In this document: one piece after another, positions 36,598 through 46,991 of the stretch | Position numbering within the stretch: position 1 is the first letter of the stretch | How the letters are laid out: every line of letters starts with the position of its first letter | NCBI GenBank assembly: GCA_025738555.1 | Contig: JAOVFP010000011.1 | Coordinates: forward strand, 4,154,001-4,218,000 | Length of the DNA: 64,000 nt | Direction: 5' to 3' | Origin: Cyathus striatus | Taxonomy: Eukaryota; Basidiomycota; Agaricomycetes; Agaricales; Nidulariaceae | Position numbers and translations under genes: made by a program | The notes under the pieces: model-generated | Seen by the model: only the letters and a program-made list of their open reading frames with translations | What the model was told of the DNA's origin: nothing | The model's database searches: none

Positions 36598-38573
36598 ATG
36601 TCGGAATACGACGTCCTAATAGTCGGAGCAGGCATAGCAGGCTCTGCCCTCGCACACGGACTTTCCACCCTCCCACGCTCCTGCTCCAACCCCCTCCGCA
36701 TCGCCCTCCTCGAACGCTCCCTCGCCGAACCAGACCGTATAGTCGGCGAGCTCCTCCAACCAGGAGGTGTTGTCGCCCTCAAAAAGCTGGGCCTCTCACA
36801 TACCCTAGAAGGAATCGACGCAATCCCAGTAAAGGGGTACTGTATCGTCGAAGCCTCCATGGGGAGGAGCGTTGAAATCCCCTATCCAGGCGGACACGAA
36901 GGAAGAAGTTTCCACCATGGAAAGTTCGTCATGTCCCTCCGTAATGCAGCGGGGAAATCGAAAGGTGTCGATATGCTTGAGGCGACTGTTACTCAGCTCG
37001 TAGAGGAGGGCGGGAGAATTGTTGGTGTGAATGCGACGATTAAGAAGGAAGGAGGGGAAGAGGAGAAGAAAGTGTTCAGAGCAAAACTGGTCGTAGTTGC
37101 GGATGGGTGTTTTTCGAATTTCCGCACTCAGGTGCTTGGAGAGAACACGATCAAGCCTGAGACGAAGAGTAATTTCATTGGGATGGTATTGGAGGATGCC
37201 AAGTTGCCTATTCCCCAGCATGGTACCGTTGCGCTGGTGAAGGGTTTTGGTCCAGTGTTGATGTATCAGATTGGACAGAGGGATACGAGGATTCTCGTAG
37301 ATCTCAAGGCGCCTTTGCCTTCTGACCTCAAGGTTCGTCCCTCCCCTTTCATACGTGTGTTATAGCTAACTAGAACCACAGACCCACATTCTAACACACA
37401 TCGTCCCCCAACTCCCTTCGCAACTACATGCCTCCATCCACACATCATTCGCAAAAGACCGACTCAGACGAATGCCCAACACCTTCCTCCCCCTATCGAC
37501 CAAAGCAAGACTCCCTCCAAACCAGGTGTAATCCTCCTCGGCGACGCATGGAACATGCGCCATCCGCTCACAGGCGGTGGAATGACCGTCTGCCTGAGCG
37601 ACGTCGTGCTCCTTAGGGAGATGTTAGGCCAGTTCGAAGATTGGCGCGATTGGACGAAAGTGAGGAAGGGCTTAGGGGAGTGGTTTTGGAAACGGAAGGG
37701 GTTAGCTGCTACTGTTAATATTTTGAGTGTTGCATTGTATGATTTGTTTGGTGCCGATGGTGGGTTTTTCGTTCTTGGTTCTTTTGTGTGCGATGAGGCT
37801 GATGGGGGGCTTAGATGAGTACCTGCAGGTTCTGCGGACGGGATGTTTCAAGTACTTTGAGCTAGGTGGGGAATGCGTGAATGGTCCTGTATCGCTTTTA
37901 TCCGGGTACGTCCCCTTCCTCCCTCTCTCTTTCCTTCCCTTTTCTCGCCTTTCGAACTCAAACTAACACCGCCCATAACAGAATCGCACACTCTCCAGTC
38001 CTCCTCTTCTACCACTTCTTCAGCGTCGCCTTTTACGGAATATGGGTGATGTTCACGCACCCACAGGAGGTTCGACGCGGGGATGGGAAGGTCGTGCTTA
38101 TGCGTCCTAGGGTGGACGAGTATCCGTTTTTGGCTGTTAAGGCTTTGAGAGTTGTACGTTGTCTTCTCTTCTCTGTTTGGTTTGGGGTTGTGAGCGTTGG
38201 GGTGGGCGGCTGAATGTTGGATGGGCTTTGTGTCACTTTACTGGTTGGATGTTCGATACTTCGACTGTTTGCGGGCACTCATTCCCCCGCGCTCTCCCCT
38301 ACGTTTCTGGGACTCACGTTCGCGAATTTGACTATCCTTTGTGCTCGCCGCATGCATTTCCTCTTTTCTTCTTTTCATCAGTCTTCAACTCGAATCGAAA
38401 CTAACCTATTTCCTATCACCCAGTTCTACACAGCATGCATAGTGTTCGGTCCCCTCTTATGGACCGAAGTGAGGTGGTACGTCCCTACGCAGGGCAAGAG
38501 CATGCTGCAGGGTGTGATGCTTCCTCTCCTGTTGGCACTGGGAGCTGTGGGTTTGGGCTATGTATTGATGTAG
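36598..38573 (+). CDS. ERG1: Squalene epoxidase (squalene monooxygenase), one-base frameshift
   Basis: An FAD monooxygenase that converts squalene to 2,3-oxidosqualene at the ER membrane. Exons: 36598-37332, 37382-37759, 37815-37905, 37982-38153 and 38424-38573. N-terminal FAD fold DVLIVGAGIAGSALAHGL, then GELLQPGGVVALKKLGL. The second FAD motif is LLGDAWNMRHPLTGGGMTV. The typical family segments TGCFKYFELGGECVNGPVSL and FYHFFSVAFYGIWVMFTHP follow, and a hydrophobic C-terminal helix ends the protein. The summed exons are 1526 bases, one short of a whole number of codons. The frame shifts by one base near 37517, between LPLSTKARLP and KPGVILLGD. Either the sequence has a one-base error or this copy is broken; everything else is intact. 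About 508 residues, a normal family length. Confidence 0.88.
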
Positions 38574-38889
38574 AATTGTACGTGGGTTGGGGTGTACCAG
38601 GAGGGAGGGAGGAGGGAAGGTGTGCGATAGATCTCATAATACTTACTACCTTACTACGTACCACTTTCTTTGAACCATAGGTATATACACTTACTACGTG
38701 CCACTTTCATTGAGTCATACGTCTATTTTCTTACATACCACTCTTTCATTCATACCTTGTATATGGATTGGATATTAATTTATCATACCCCCGGAATTGT
38801 TGCCTTAGGGAATAATAGAAGATGCGAATTGAAGTAAAATATTCATTAGAGATTGCAGTGGCGTGGGCAAGAGGGTACATGAGTGACTA
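38574..38889. other. 3' flank of squalene epoxidase
   Basis: Contains two near-copies of ACTTACTACGTRCCACTTTC (about 38655 and 38690). No gene. Confidence 0.3.
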
Positions 38890-41800
38890 GCGACATGTTG
38901 ATCCGTGTTTTAAATGTACAGTTACTCTATGTACCCCTGTGATGGTGATAAGATTTCTGGTTGTTTATGGAATCGAATTATCAGCTAATGGTCGAATTGG
39001 ACTTCAATACTTCATAATAATAGTACAAAGTTGTGTACATTTGATACGAGATGGAAAAATGTGAATCGACGTTCATTCGAACGTTCAAGATCGTCATTGG
39101 AGATATGAATTCATAAAGTAATTATAAAGTAACATCATAGTAATGTGTGTTAACGGTTACTCTACGTACCCTTGTGATAGTAAGGTTTACAGTTGTTAAT
39201 GGACGCGTCCGTAACTTTATCTGTGCACTATGTATATTTCATTGCCAAGTGCTACAGAGTACGTGCACATAAAATCCTCTGCTATTACCGTAGCATTTGG
39301 ACTGTTGAAGGTTCTGAGGGATATAGAAAAAATGAAGCAAGATCGGAATTTTACAAGGCTCGTGGTGCAATGGAAGATATAAGATTGCTAATGCTCGTTG
39401 CAGCTTACAGGTTACACTACATACCAGCCTTGCTTTAATGTTGATTAAATGGGCTTAGGTGTGGCTTCATGTTCGAAGATTGGATGAATGGGATGCTGTA
39501 GTTAGATACTATAAGACTAAAGATGTCGATGAAAGGTCAGACGGGTCAAAACGTATTAAAGTCCCGTAGATCTTCTATTCCTGCGCAAGAGTTCGTGGTT
39601 ACCCAACGTACTAAATTGTACTTCGGTTCTACTACCATGTGGAGGAAGATACTAGCTTGGGGGTATCTTCTCGACAAAGAATATGCGAGTGGAACGACGT
39701 CCGTCGTTCCTCCAGTTCTAGTGAGGCACGATTCGAGTTGAAATGGGGGGAAACGAAACCTAAATTCAAAGAGAGTGTGTACGACAGTTTAAGTAGCTAA
39801 CAAATGCGGTATGTATGAGTAAGCGACAGAAAGATTGTAACGTGGTACGGTAATGAAAAACACGAGTTTCGCATCGCAGGCAAACTGCATGCTCTACAAC
39901 CAATTTCTAACACTCTGATATAACGAAACACAATATCTCGTAAGTATCATACGTATATCGCGCCACCGACGTCTGACCACCACTTATGATTGAATGTATA
40001 GCATCTAACTGCCACTCTATTTTACGATAATCTATTTCTGGACGGTAAACGATGTCTTTCCTCCATCGATTATATCCATTCCTTTTCGCGAAACTAATAA
40101 TCTGTACATGTCGTCGACGTCTGCGTATTGATGCTCCTTCAGAAGGCTTGGTGGCATCGGTTTCCTTCCGATTGACACTTACTTTTCTATTTGGGTCTTG
40201 ATCCAATTCCTCAGTTTTCAAGGTTAAAGCGTAGAGTCATATGCGATTCAGCGGTCGCTCCGGATATGCCAGAACTCGAGGAAGGATGAAATAATTAGGT
40301 TCCGATGCTCGAATTGCAGGCCAATTTGAATAATAATGTTCAAGGTCCGAGAAGAGGATACCTAAAAATTTCCAGTGAAACGTTTCTGCCAGAGTTTCTA
40401 ATTCTGCTCATTTCTCCAGAGGATAATATTCGATCAGTTTATTGCCCATATTAATAAGGCGCACTTTTCCTTCAGAGATGATCTGACGAGAATTCCACAG
40501 AATAAGTATCTAAGTTTTTGTAAATTTGCAACGGTGTTGTATACCAGTGATCGATCTGTGGCCCTGATTTCCCTTCCAATTGCAGGCTTGGAGGTATCCT
40601 ACAGCCTGGAAGGTAAAATCCAGACCCTCTATAGTTCTATAATTCTTCATCATAGTAACGAGTCGTTTCACGCTATACTGATCTCAGGCGTAAAAACGTC
40701 TGCACAAAATGTATTTTTTTCAGAGAACATATATATTTCTTTACCAACTTCTTTCCCCTTCCATTCGCAAACCCTACTATCACAAAAAATAAATTTCTTC
40801 AGTTTCATCTTGTTTTCAAGAATCGGAGGGGCCCATAGCAGGACATTGATAGGGATTAACGATATCTGCTTTAGGTGTAGCTGATAAGCCTCCCCTCTGC
40901 CTGATGTTTGACTTAAATAAGCCTGGTTCGTCACTCCAAAATCAATGACAGAATCCTATTACACGATTCCTCGCAACGTGAAAAGAATCCATGCATATCA
41001 ACAGTTAAAACGCACTATTGCCTTTATGATATTAAAGGAGTCTCTTTCAAGTGCACCCAGAGCTTGAGGATGGTTTAGGTAGTACAAGAAACTGTTTTTC
41101 CCACGGATAGGAGCATTAAACACTAGAAGATGGCCATCTTTCCAGAGAGCATACCCTGTCTTATAGTGGATATTCCTTCCCCCAACGTATAGTATAGTGT
41201 TGTTAGGAATTGTCGAAGAAATTGACCGCACGGATGTGGCTTGTATCGACGACGTACGTGGTTGAATGTACAAGGTGTGAGGTCAGTGCTAAGTGTTGTG
41301 GGTCCAGGAACATTGATTGATCTATCGCCAGGCAGAAATTGTGGCGGTATCCCAAATTCAGTGAACAAGTATCGTGACTCGTCGATTCCGTGGTATGCGG
41401 AGATATTACCACTTTTTCATAAACCATAGGTAAGTATACATGCGTATTATGTATCATTTCACTCAAATATTCTTGTCTACTTCTAGCATGTGATATCAGT
41501 TCTATGCTATTATCAGCTCCCATGAAACTCACGCATAATTCTCTTTTTGAAATCAGGAGATAGAAAAATGAAGGAAGAACACGAGTTTTTGCGGAAGGAT
41601 CTACGGCAATAGGGTGTAAGGATAAGTAACGACATGTTAATCCATGTTACCTATTACTCAATGTACCCTTGTGAAGGTAGTAAGATTTCTGGTATGTAAC
41701 AAATTTTTTAACCATTAGACGATTACCGAAGTGAACGCTGCTTGCAATATATTTCCATAATGCTTACTTTAAAGTTAGGCTGCTTTCTACATAGTCCCGT

Positions 41801-42560
41801 TTGTTACATTTATAGTTGAATCGAACAGCATAAGTATTCGGATTTCTAAGAGGTAAAATGTTTAAACAACCGGATTCATATGATAGGATTCGTAAGGTAG
41901 GGCCAGTTACCGGTTCCTCTACGCACCCTCCGCTGAATGTGGTTAAGTTTATCGCTGTTAATGGTCACGACTGTAGCTAATATATAGTGGTCAAAATATG
42001 GACACTGCTTTCAATAAGTAAATTTCAGTTTACTACACTTCAGATAATACCGGTGTATGGCGTCCTCTGCCAATACTTATCATATCGTTGGATTGTCTTA
42101 TATAAATTTTTGCCGCTTATTATAAAGAGTGTAGAAAAAACTGAGGAGCAGCCGGAAGATAGATCGTGGGGCAACGGGAAATATCGAGCAAATGCTCGAC
42201 TATTACACTATGCTCCCTTGTGAAGATAACAAGTAAGACTTGTATATGGTTGATAATGGAACTGGCGACTTAGGATGTATAACAGGATTAGAAGGCGGAA
42301 TGTACGAGATGCTGCTGTGGCCTGTTAGTTCCTGTAAGTGCTAACACTGTTGAATGTATGGAACAGGTTCAGTAACAGGATTCCTTCTTTACACCGGTGA
42401 CTTCATCACGAAGGCCTGGGGATCCAAAAATATTGAATTTTTTAAGCATTCCCTAAGGATGTTTAAATAGGTTACCGATCTCCCAACGTACTATTGTGTG
42501 GATAACAAATAAGTAGATGTGGTTGTTCCTAAAATTGATAATGGCAGAAATGTATTAACT
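38890..42560 (+). repeat. Decayed repeat recurring about every 230-285 bp
   Basis: A recognisable segment (TACTC.ATGTACCC.TGTGA, then about 25 bases, then GTTRATGG) recurs near 38925-38970, 39155-39200, 41655-41700, 41915-41965, 42195-42262 and 42480-42545. The spacing is about 230 in the first group and 260-285 in the second. The two groups are separated by about 2.4 kb of other sequence (39200-41640). It looks like an old tandem array, diverged and interrupted. Confidence 0.5.
39200..41640. other. Stretch between the repeat groups, possible decayed gene
   Basis: Several short frames occur on both strands without splice logic. The minus strand at 40934-40668 reads LHLKQISLIPINVLLWAPP, which vaguely resembles the repeat region of F-box/leucine-rich proteins of mushrooms. 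Too weak for a call. Confidence 0.25.
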
Positions 42561-42742
42561 TAACTCGTCATCATTGTATATTGAGTGTCAGCGAGAATCG
42601 TGAATACTTATTTGAGCTAACGTTCAACTTTGAACTACTTAAGTCATCGACAAGAATATCACGTGATTGTACCCCGCGGCCTGAACAAAATGCAAAAACT
42701 GATTCACACGATAGCTGCAACCACTATTTTGGTTAAGCAGCA

Positions 42743-42803
42743 GAGGAAACATCAAAAAGACAATCCCCTCGCCTTTTACTAGGGGATTCCGTGATGTTTC
42801 CTC
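42743..42803. repeat. Strong two-part hairpin
   Basis: The outer arms GAGGAAACATCA / TGATGTTTCCTC and the inner arms AATCCCCT / AGGGGATT are both perfect, separated by a small internal loop and an 11-base terminal loop. It is outside any gene. Confidence 0.85.
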
Positions 42804-43732
42804 ATTTAATGCTGCCTTTCAATCTTTGGAACTTACCTTCCTTCGGAAGTTGATTACTTATTTATTATATTTTTATGCAACACTGAATAGCTTAGCTTCA
42901 TTCGAAGTTCCCGTTCCATCTCCATTAAATATTAAATTTTAACATCCCTATCAATATCACACAGGAAAATGTACTTGAATCAAGTTTCTATTAAATGTGC
43001 GAGTTTTATTAGTTTTTTTTTTCAGGCCCATCTACTAACTGTATTCTCAAACAATCGCTTGTTACACTCGTTCTAAAAACTTAAAATTGTATTGGAAAGG
43101 TTCGAAACCGTTTGCGCTTTTTATCCTGATACGACGTTGCTGATTCCTCTTGGATTCCTCCGTTGTAGTTTTGAAGCTTGATCGAGATCTTCCATAAGAG
43201 CTTCCTGCATTGGCCTTCGAGTTCAAATAGAGATACACTTAGCATCTTGGCGGAACATTAACTGTCAAGTACGCATTCGACCTTTGCTACTGCTTCAAAA
43301 TGTATCTTTTAAACTTTCGTTGACATGAGGGGTTAACAAGCCGTTTACAAGTAAGCTCCGAATTTTCGTCAAACACGGATTTTATATACTTTTTAGCTGT
43401 CCCTGACCCTCGCATATGATAATGTACGATTGTTGGACTCTAGTGCGAAATCATTCAGTGTTGTATTATCCGGCAAAAAGTGACATTTCATTTTAAAGTA
43501 TTCCATGAACGTTATTGCATGCAGTTTATTTCCCGTCCAGCGCGGATAATCCTAGTGATGAGTAACGTATGGAAAGACATCCGATATATTTTCTTAATTC
43601 GTTGACGTTTATACTGCACTGCTACCTTAATTAACGGTTCCACTTTATCCGTAGGAGGAACGTATCGGGTGTCTTTCCGTTTGAAGGGTGATTCAGACAG
43701 GTAACACGCCCATCTAACAGTGTGCGTTCAAT
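42804..43732. other. Stretch without a recognised gene
   Basis: AT-rich, with only short interrupted frames. Presumably contains the upstream region of the NmrA-like gene. Confidence 0.3.
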
Positions 43733-43740
43733 TATATATA
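43733..43740 (+). promoter_or_regulatory. Probable TATA box of the NmrA-like gene
   Basis: TATATATA about 55 bases upstream of the start codon at 43794. Confidence 0.45.
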
Positions 43741-43793
43741 GGTTGGTTTTATTAGATGCTACAGGATAACGCACCACTATTCAAGGCAGCAGA

Positions 43794-44726
43794 ATGTCTT
43801 CAGTTACCGTCATAAACGTCGCCGTTGCTGGTGTAACTAGTGGCTTAGGAAATGCTATAGCTACCGCACTAGTCGCCAACCCATCAGTTAGCGTCACCCT
43901 CCTCACTCGTCTATCGTCAACGTCAACTGGCATACCTGAAGTACTCCAGCCTCTGGTTGATAATGGAGCCATCATCCGTTTAGTCGACTACACCTCCATC
44001 CAGTCAATCACAAAGGCTCTCCGCGGAATACATACCGTCATATCGACACTCGCCACTTCTTCCGACACGACAGTCGTCGACGATCTCCTAGAAGGAGCAA
44101 AAGCAGCAGGTGTAAAGCGCTTCGCGCCCTCAGAGTTCTCGATAGCGAAGGAATCCAACTCTAGCGTCGCGTTTTACAGAACAAAAGCGGTGTACTGGGA
44201 GAAAGTGAAGGGATCCGGGATGGAGTACACTGCGTTTCGGAATGGGATGTTTATGGACTACTTCGCTAAGGGGTCACCCAAATACAAGGGTCCACTCCGG
44301 ATGGAAACATTTATGGTTGATGTAGGAGGGCGTAAGGCCGAGATTCCAGGGACAGGAGACGAGATGATGACGCTCACCACCCTGGCCGACATTGGAAAAT
44401 TCGTCAGCGCTGCTGTTACTTTGGATACCTGGCCTGAGGAGATGGGTATGTCTGGAGAGACGTTAACGTTTAACCAAATCGTTCAAGTCGCAGAGGAGGT
44501 TTTAGGCCAGAAGTTCAATGTTACCTATGTTAGCAAGGAGGAGTTGACAACGAAGCAAGTAGAGGGCATCGAGAAGAAGGATTGGTTCAGACATTTTAGT
44601 GCAGAGGTATACTTGGCTATTATTGCTGGTGAAGGAGAAATTCGGAATCCGTATCTAAATCACGCGACGAATGTTCAGCCCATGAAAGTAAAGGAGTTTT
44701 TAGAGATATACTGGAGTAATATGTGA
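43794..44726 (+). CDS. NmrA/isoflavone-reductase-like NAD(P)-binding oxidoreductase
   Basis: A single-exon 310-aa protein of the atypical short-chain dehydrogenase type. The Rossmann nucleotide-binding start is VAVAGVTSGLGNAIATALV. It continues with VTLLTRLSS, the VDYTS acidic position, HTVISTLA, and VKRFAPSEFS, the usual fourth-strand motif of this family. The later part (GTGDEMMTLTTLADIGKFV, LTFNQIVQVAEEVLG) matches the substrate-domain pattern. It probably reduces, or senses via, NAD(P)(H); the substrate is unknown. Codon use is richer in C and G than the flanks, and the frame has no introns. It could be a tailoring reductase of a nearby pathway, but position alone does not prove that. Confidence 0.85.
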   Translation: MSSVTVINVAVAGVTSGLGNAIATALVANPSVSVTLLTRLSSTSTGIPEVLQPLVDNGAIIRLVDYTSIQSITKALRGIHTVISTLATSSDTTVVDDLLEGAKAAGVKRFAPSEFSIAKESNSSVAFYRTKAVYWEKVKGSGMEYTAFRNGMFMDYFAKGSPKYKGPLRMETFMVDVGGRKAEIPGTGDEMMTLTTLADIGKFVSAAVTLDTWPEEMGMSGETLTFNQIVQVAEEVLGQKFNVTYVSKEELTTKQVEGIEKKDWFRHFSAEVYLAIIAGEGEIRNPYLNHATNVQPMKVKEFLEIYWSNM

Positions 44727-45608
44727 TGATATTGGCCGTTTTGCTGTAGTTGGTAACAACTTATGCACTGCATCAGCGTGGCTTTGTAAAATTTCGATGC
44801 TCAAGCCTCAGAGATCTTTGTAGCGAACAGGGCCTTTACTGTACTGATTCTTGACTGATTCCTGAAAGCCCTCGGATGAAAAATATTTACCTATTGAATG
44901 GCCATTGAGTAACTTTATCTTAGCAGACGGTGTACATACGCAAGTTCTTGACAAGTCACTACAGCCATATTTGAATTCCCCTAATGCGACTACATACTTA
45001 CTTCGTTACTTGTAAATACACCGATGTTCCATCTGCTTCTGTGCTTAATGTTGAACAATGGAGATCGTAAACGAGCTTATGTGATAAGACAGCAACGTCG
45101 TTGAGAGGGTCCAGAAGGAAAGTTACGTCTGGCTTTTGTTTCGTCATCGCGATGGTGGTTGTAAGTTTTCTCGCACGATGCACATCCTGGCCACAGACTC
45201 GAGAGTATTATTGCCGCGTCAACGCGACGTCAACATTACAATGTTTGAATTTCGAGGTGTTTCGATCGTTACGTATGGTGACTACATCTTGACTACATCC
45301 TTACATCCGGTTGTTTTCATCAATACGATCGAAGATCTCGGCGTCTATCTAAGAAACAAAAAATAGTACTACCATTCCCAATATGGCAGTGAGCAGCTAT
45401 TTTTAGCTGTAAATCTTCGGATTTGTTTACCATTCTACTCACTTCAGCTACATATATGCCTCGCTATTGATTATATCTATATTACTCAATAGATCGCGTA
45501 CATAATGCATATGTAATTATACAGTCAGAGATATATAAATAACACCCAGTTTCTATTTTTTCTTCAGGCCCCCAACTTTTTTCAGAGTCGCCTATCACTT
45601 TTTCCACT
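44727..45608. other. Intergenic, with a possible coding remnant
   Basis: The minus frame at 45183-44998 (KPDVTFLLDPLNDVAVLSHK) and the plus frame at 45136-45366 (MFEFRGVSIVTYGDYILTTS) both look more protein-like than chance. I could not join either into a gene. The promoter of the secreted protein gene lies at the right end. Confidence 0.25.
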
Positions 45609-46470
45609 ATGACCTTCTCAATCTTTTCTACTCTCACCACTGTCTCAGCCTTGGCAATGTATGCTCTTGCTGAGCAACATACTATTACCTTTGACAACAG
45701 ATGTGGGTTTGGGACTGTAAGTTGACCTTATTGACATTGCAAGTTCCAGCTTAATCATACATATTTGTCAACAGCCATACCTTGTTAAAGGACCTACCAT
45801 CCATTCCTATGGAGATAGATTTACTTCTAATGGCCCATTTGAGTCGGCCATTGCGTATGTTATTTCTCTGTCTCGTGTGGTTCCATATTGACTTACAAAA
45901 TCAATATGAAGTTACCTTCAAATTGGAAATAAGTGCGACCATGACGGTGGAGGATGTGGCTTGGTGGAAATGACTTTGAGGAATCCTATATGTTCTGGTT
46001 GTGGATCGAGCGTTGATATCTCCCTCATTTCACCGTGAGTTAAACCTTTTCCTTTTCTCTTACTGATTGTTAATTCTAGTATTATTTTACCAGTCATTCA
46101 TTCAATGTTCCCGTGGAGTTTATATATGAAGGAGGCTCCTGTACAGGAAATGGCGCACTTTGTAAGTCACTTATTTTTTTGAGCTTCTTAGCCATTTCCG
46201 ATTTTTGTAACGTTAGGTGACCATGACAAATGTAAAAGTGCTTTCTTGAAGCCAACCGACACCCAAGCTCAAGTACAATGCCAGGAGACTGATGTACATT
46301 TTTACCTTTCATATTTGCCAAAATTTTACTTACTTCTTTCGAAGGTTAATCTAAAAATCACGTTCTGTCCTCCAACAAGCCCTGATGGTAGAACATTCTA
46401 CCGTGGTCTTTCTGAGCTTGAGAATGAAGATCGTCTCATGCGCCTTGCTGGTCGAGTTGCTCGAGTGTAA
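45609..46470 (+). CDS. Secreted cysteine-rich 'glycopeptide' family protein
   Basis: A small secreted basidiomycete protein of 193 residues. Six exons join in frame: 45609-45716, 45775-45854, 45912-46034, 46094-46161, 46217-46293 and 46345-46470. The signal peptide is MTFSIFSTLTTVSALAMYAL, with likely cleavage before EQHTITFDN. The mature part contains NRCGFGTPYLVKGP, YTSNGP-like RFTSNGPFESAIAYL, GGGCGLVEMTLRNP, SVDISLISPHSFNVPVEF and VNLKITFCPP. It has ten cysteines, probably five disulfides. These motifs match mushroom proteins annotated as 'glycopeptide', whose role (possibly cell wall or secreted effector-like) is not established. The Arg-rich C-terminal tail after ITFCPP is longer than I would expect. 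Confidence 0.8.
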
Positions 46471-46991
46471 CGGTGCAATACTGTGGAGCTATTGTAACGC
46501 GGGCTTAACTAGCTTGAAATCCGGCTCTTATTTCTTGGTACGCGTTTCATGGATTTCATATTTTTCAAGAGAGTAGTCATCTCTTCCATAGATCTATAGA
46601 AGTGTTTATTTATTTATTTAATTGTACCGGCCATATGTATACTGGTTCTACGATATGATACTGTATTTATAGTATTTAGATAGATGTATTTCTTTGATTT
46701 TTAATTTTAATTTTCTTCTACTTGCCCTCCTTGCTCATTGAGATGATACGTCGTAATTACAACCAAAGTCACTCACATTAGAGTACAATAAACATCGACA
46801 TGATGTCACAATTCACCTGGTTAAGTATTTTGTGTGGCAGGATGCCAGGAATATTACCTGCCAGATTCAACGACGGCGCCGATTCGGGTAGGCTGGGGCG
46901 TGTTGTTCAATTATATAGTGCTACTATGATACAATCCTAAAGCGTTTACAAAAAATACTAATATACTAAGAATTATGATACATAGAGAATA
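46471..46991. other. Convergent 3' regions, no gene seen
   Basis: AT-rich 3' flanks of the secreted protein gene (plus) and the NTO1-like gene (minus). Nothing else seen. Confidence 0.35.

Noticed and set aside
36381..36860. A 159-codon minus-strand frame
   Set aside because: It overlaps the start of squalene epoxidase and its CT-rich leader on the opposite strand; composition artefact.
39193..39741. Two consecutive plus-strand frames as a gene
   Set aside because: No splice sites join them sensibly and no domain is recognisable.
40534..41532. A decayed F-box/leucine-rich gene on the minus strand
   Set aside because: Only one short segment resembles such proteins; no F-box motif or continuous frame was found.
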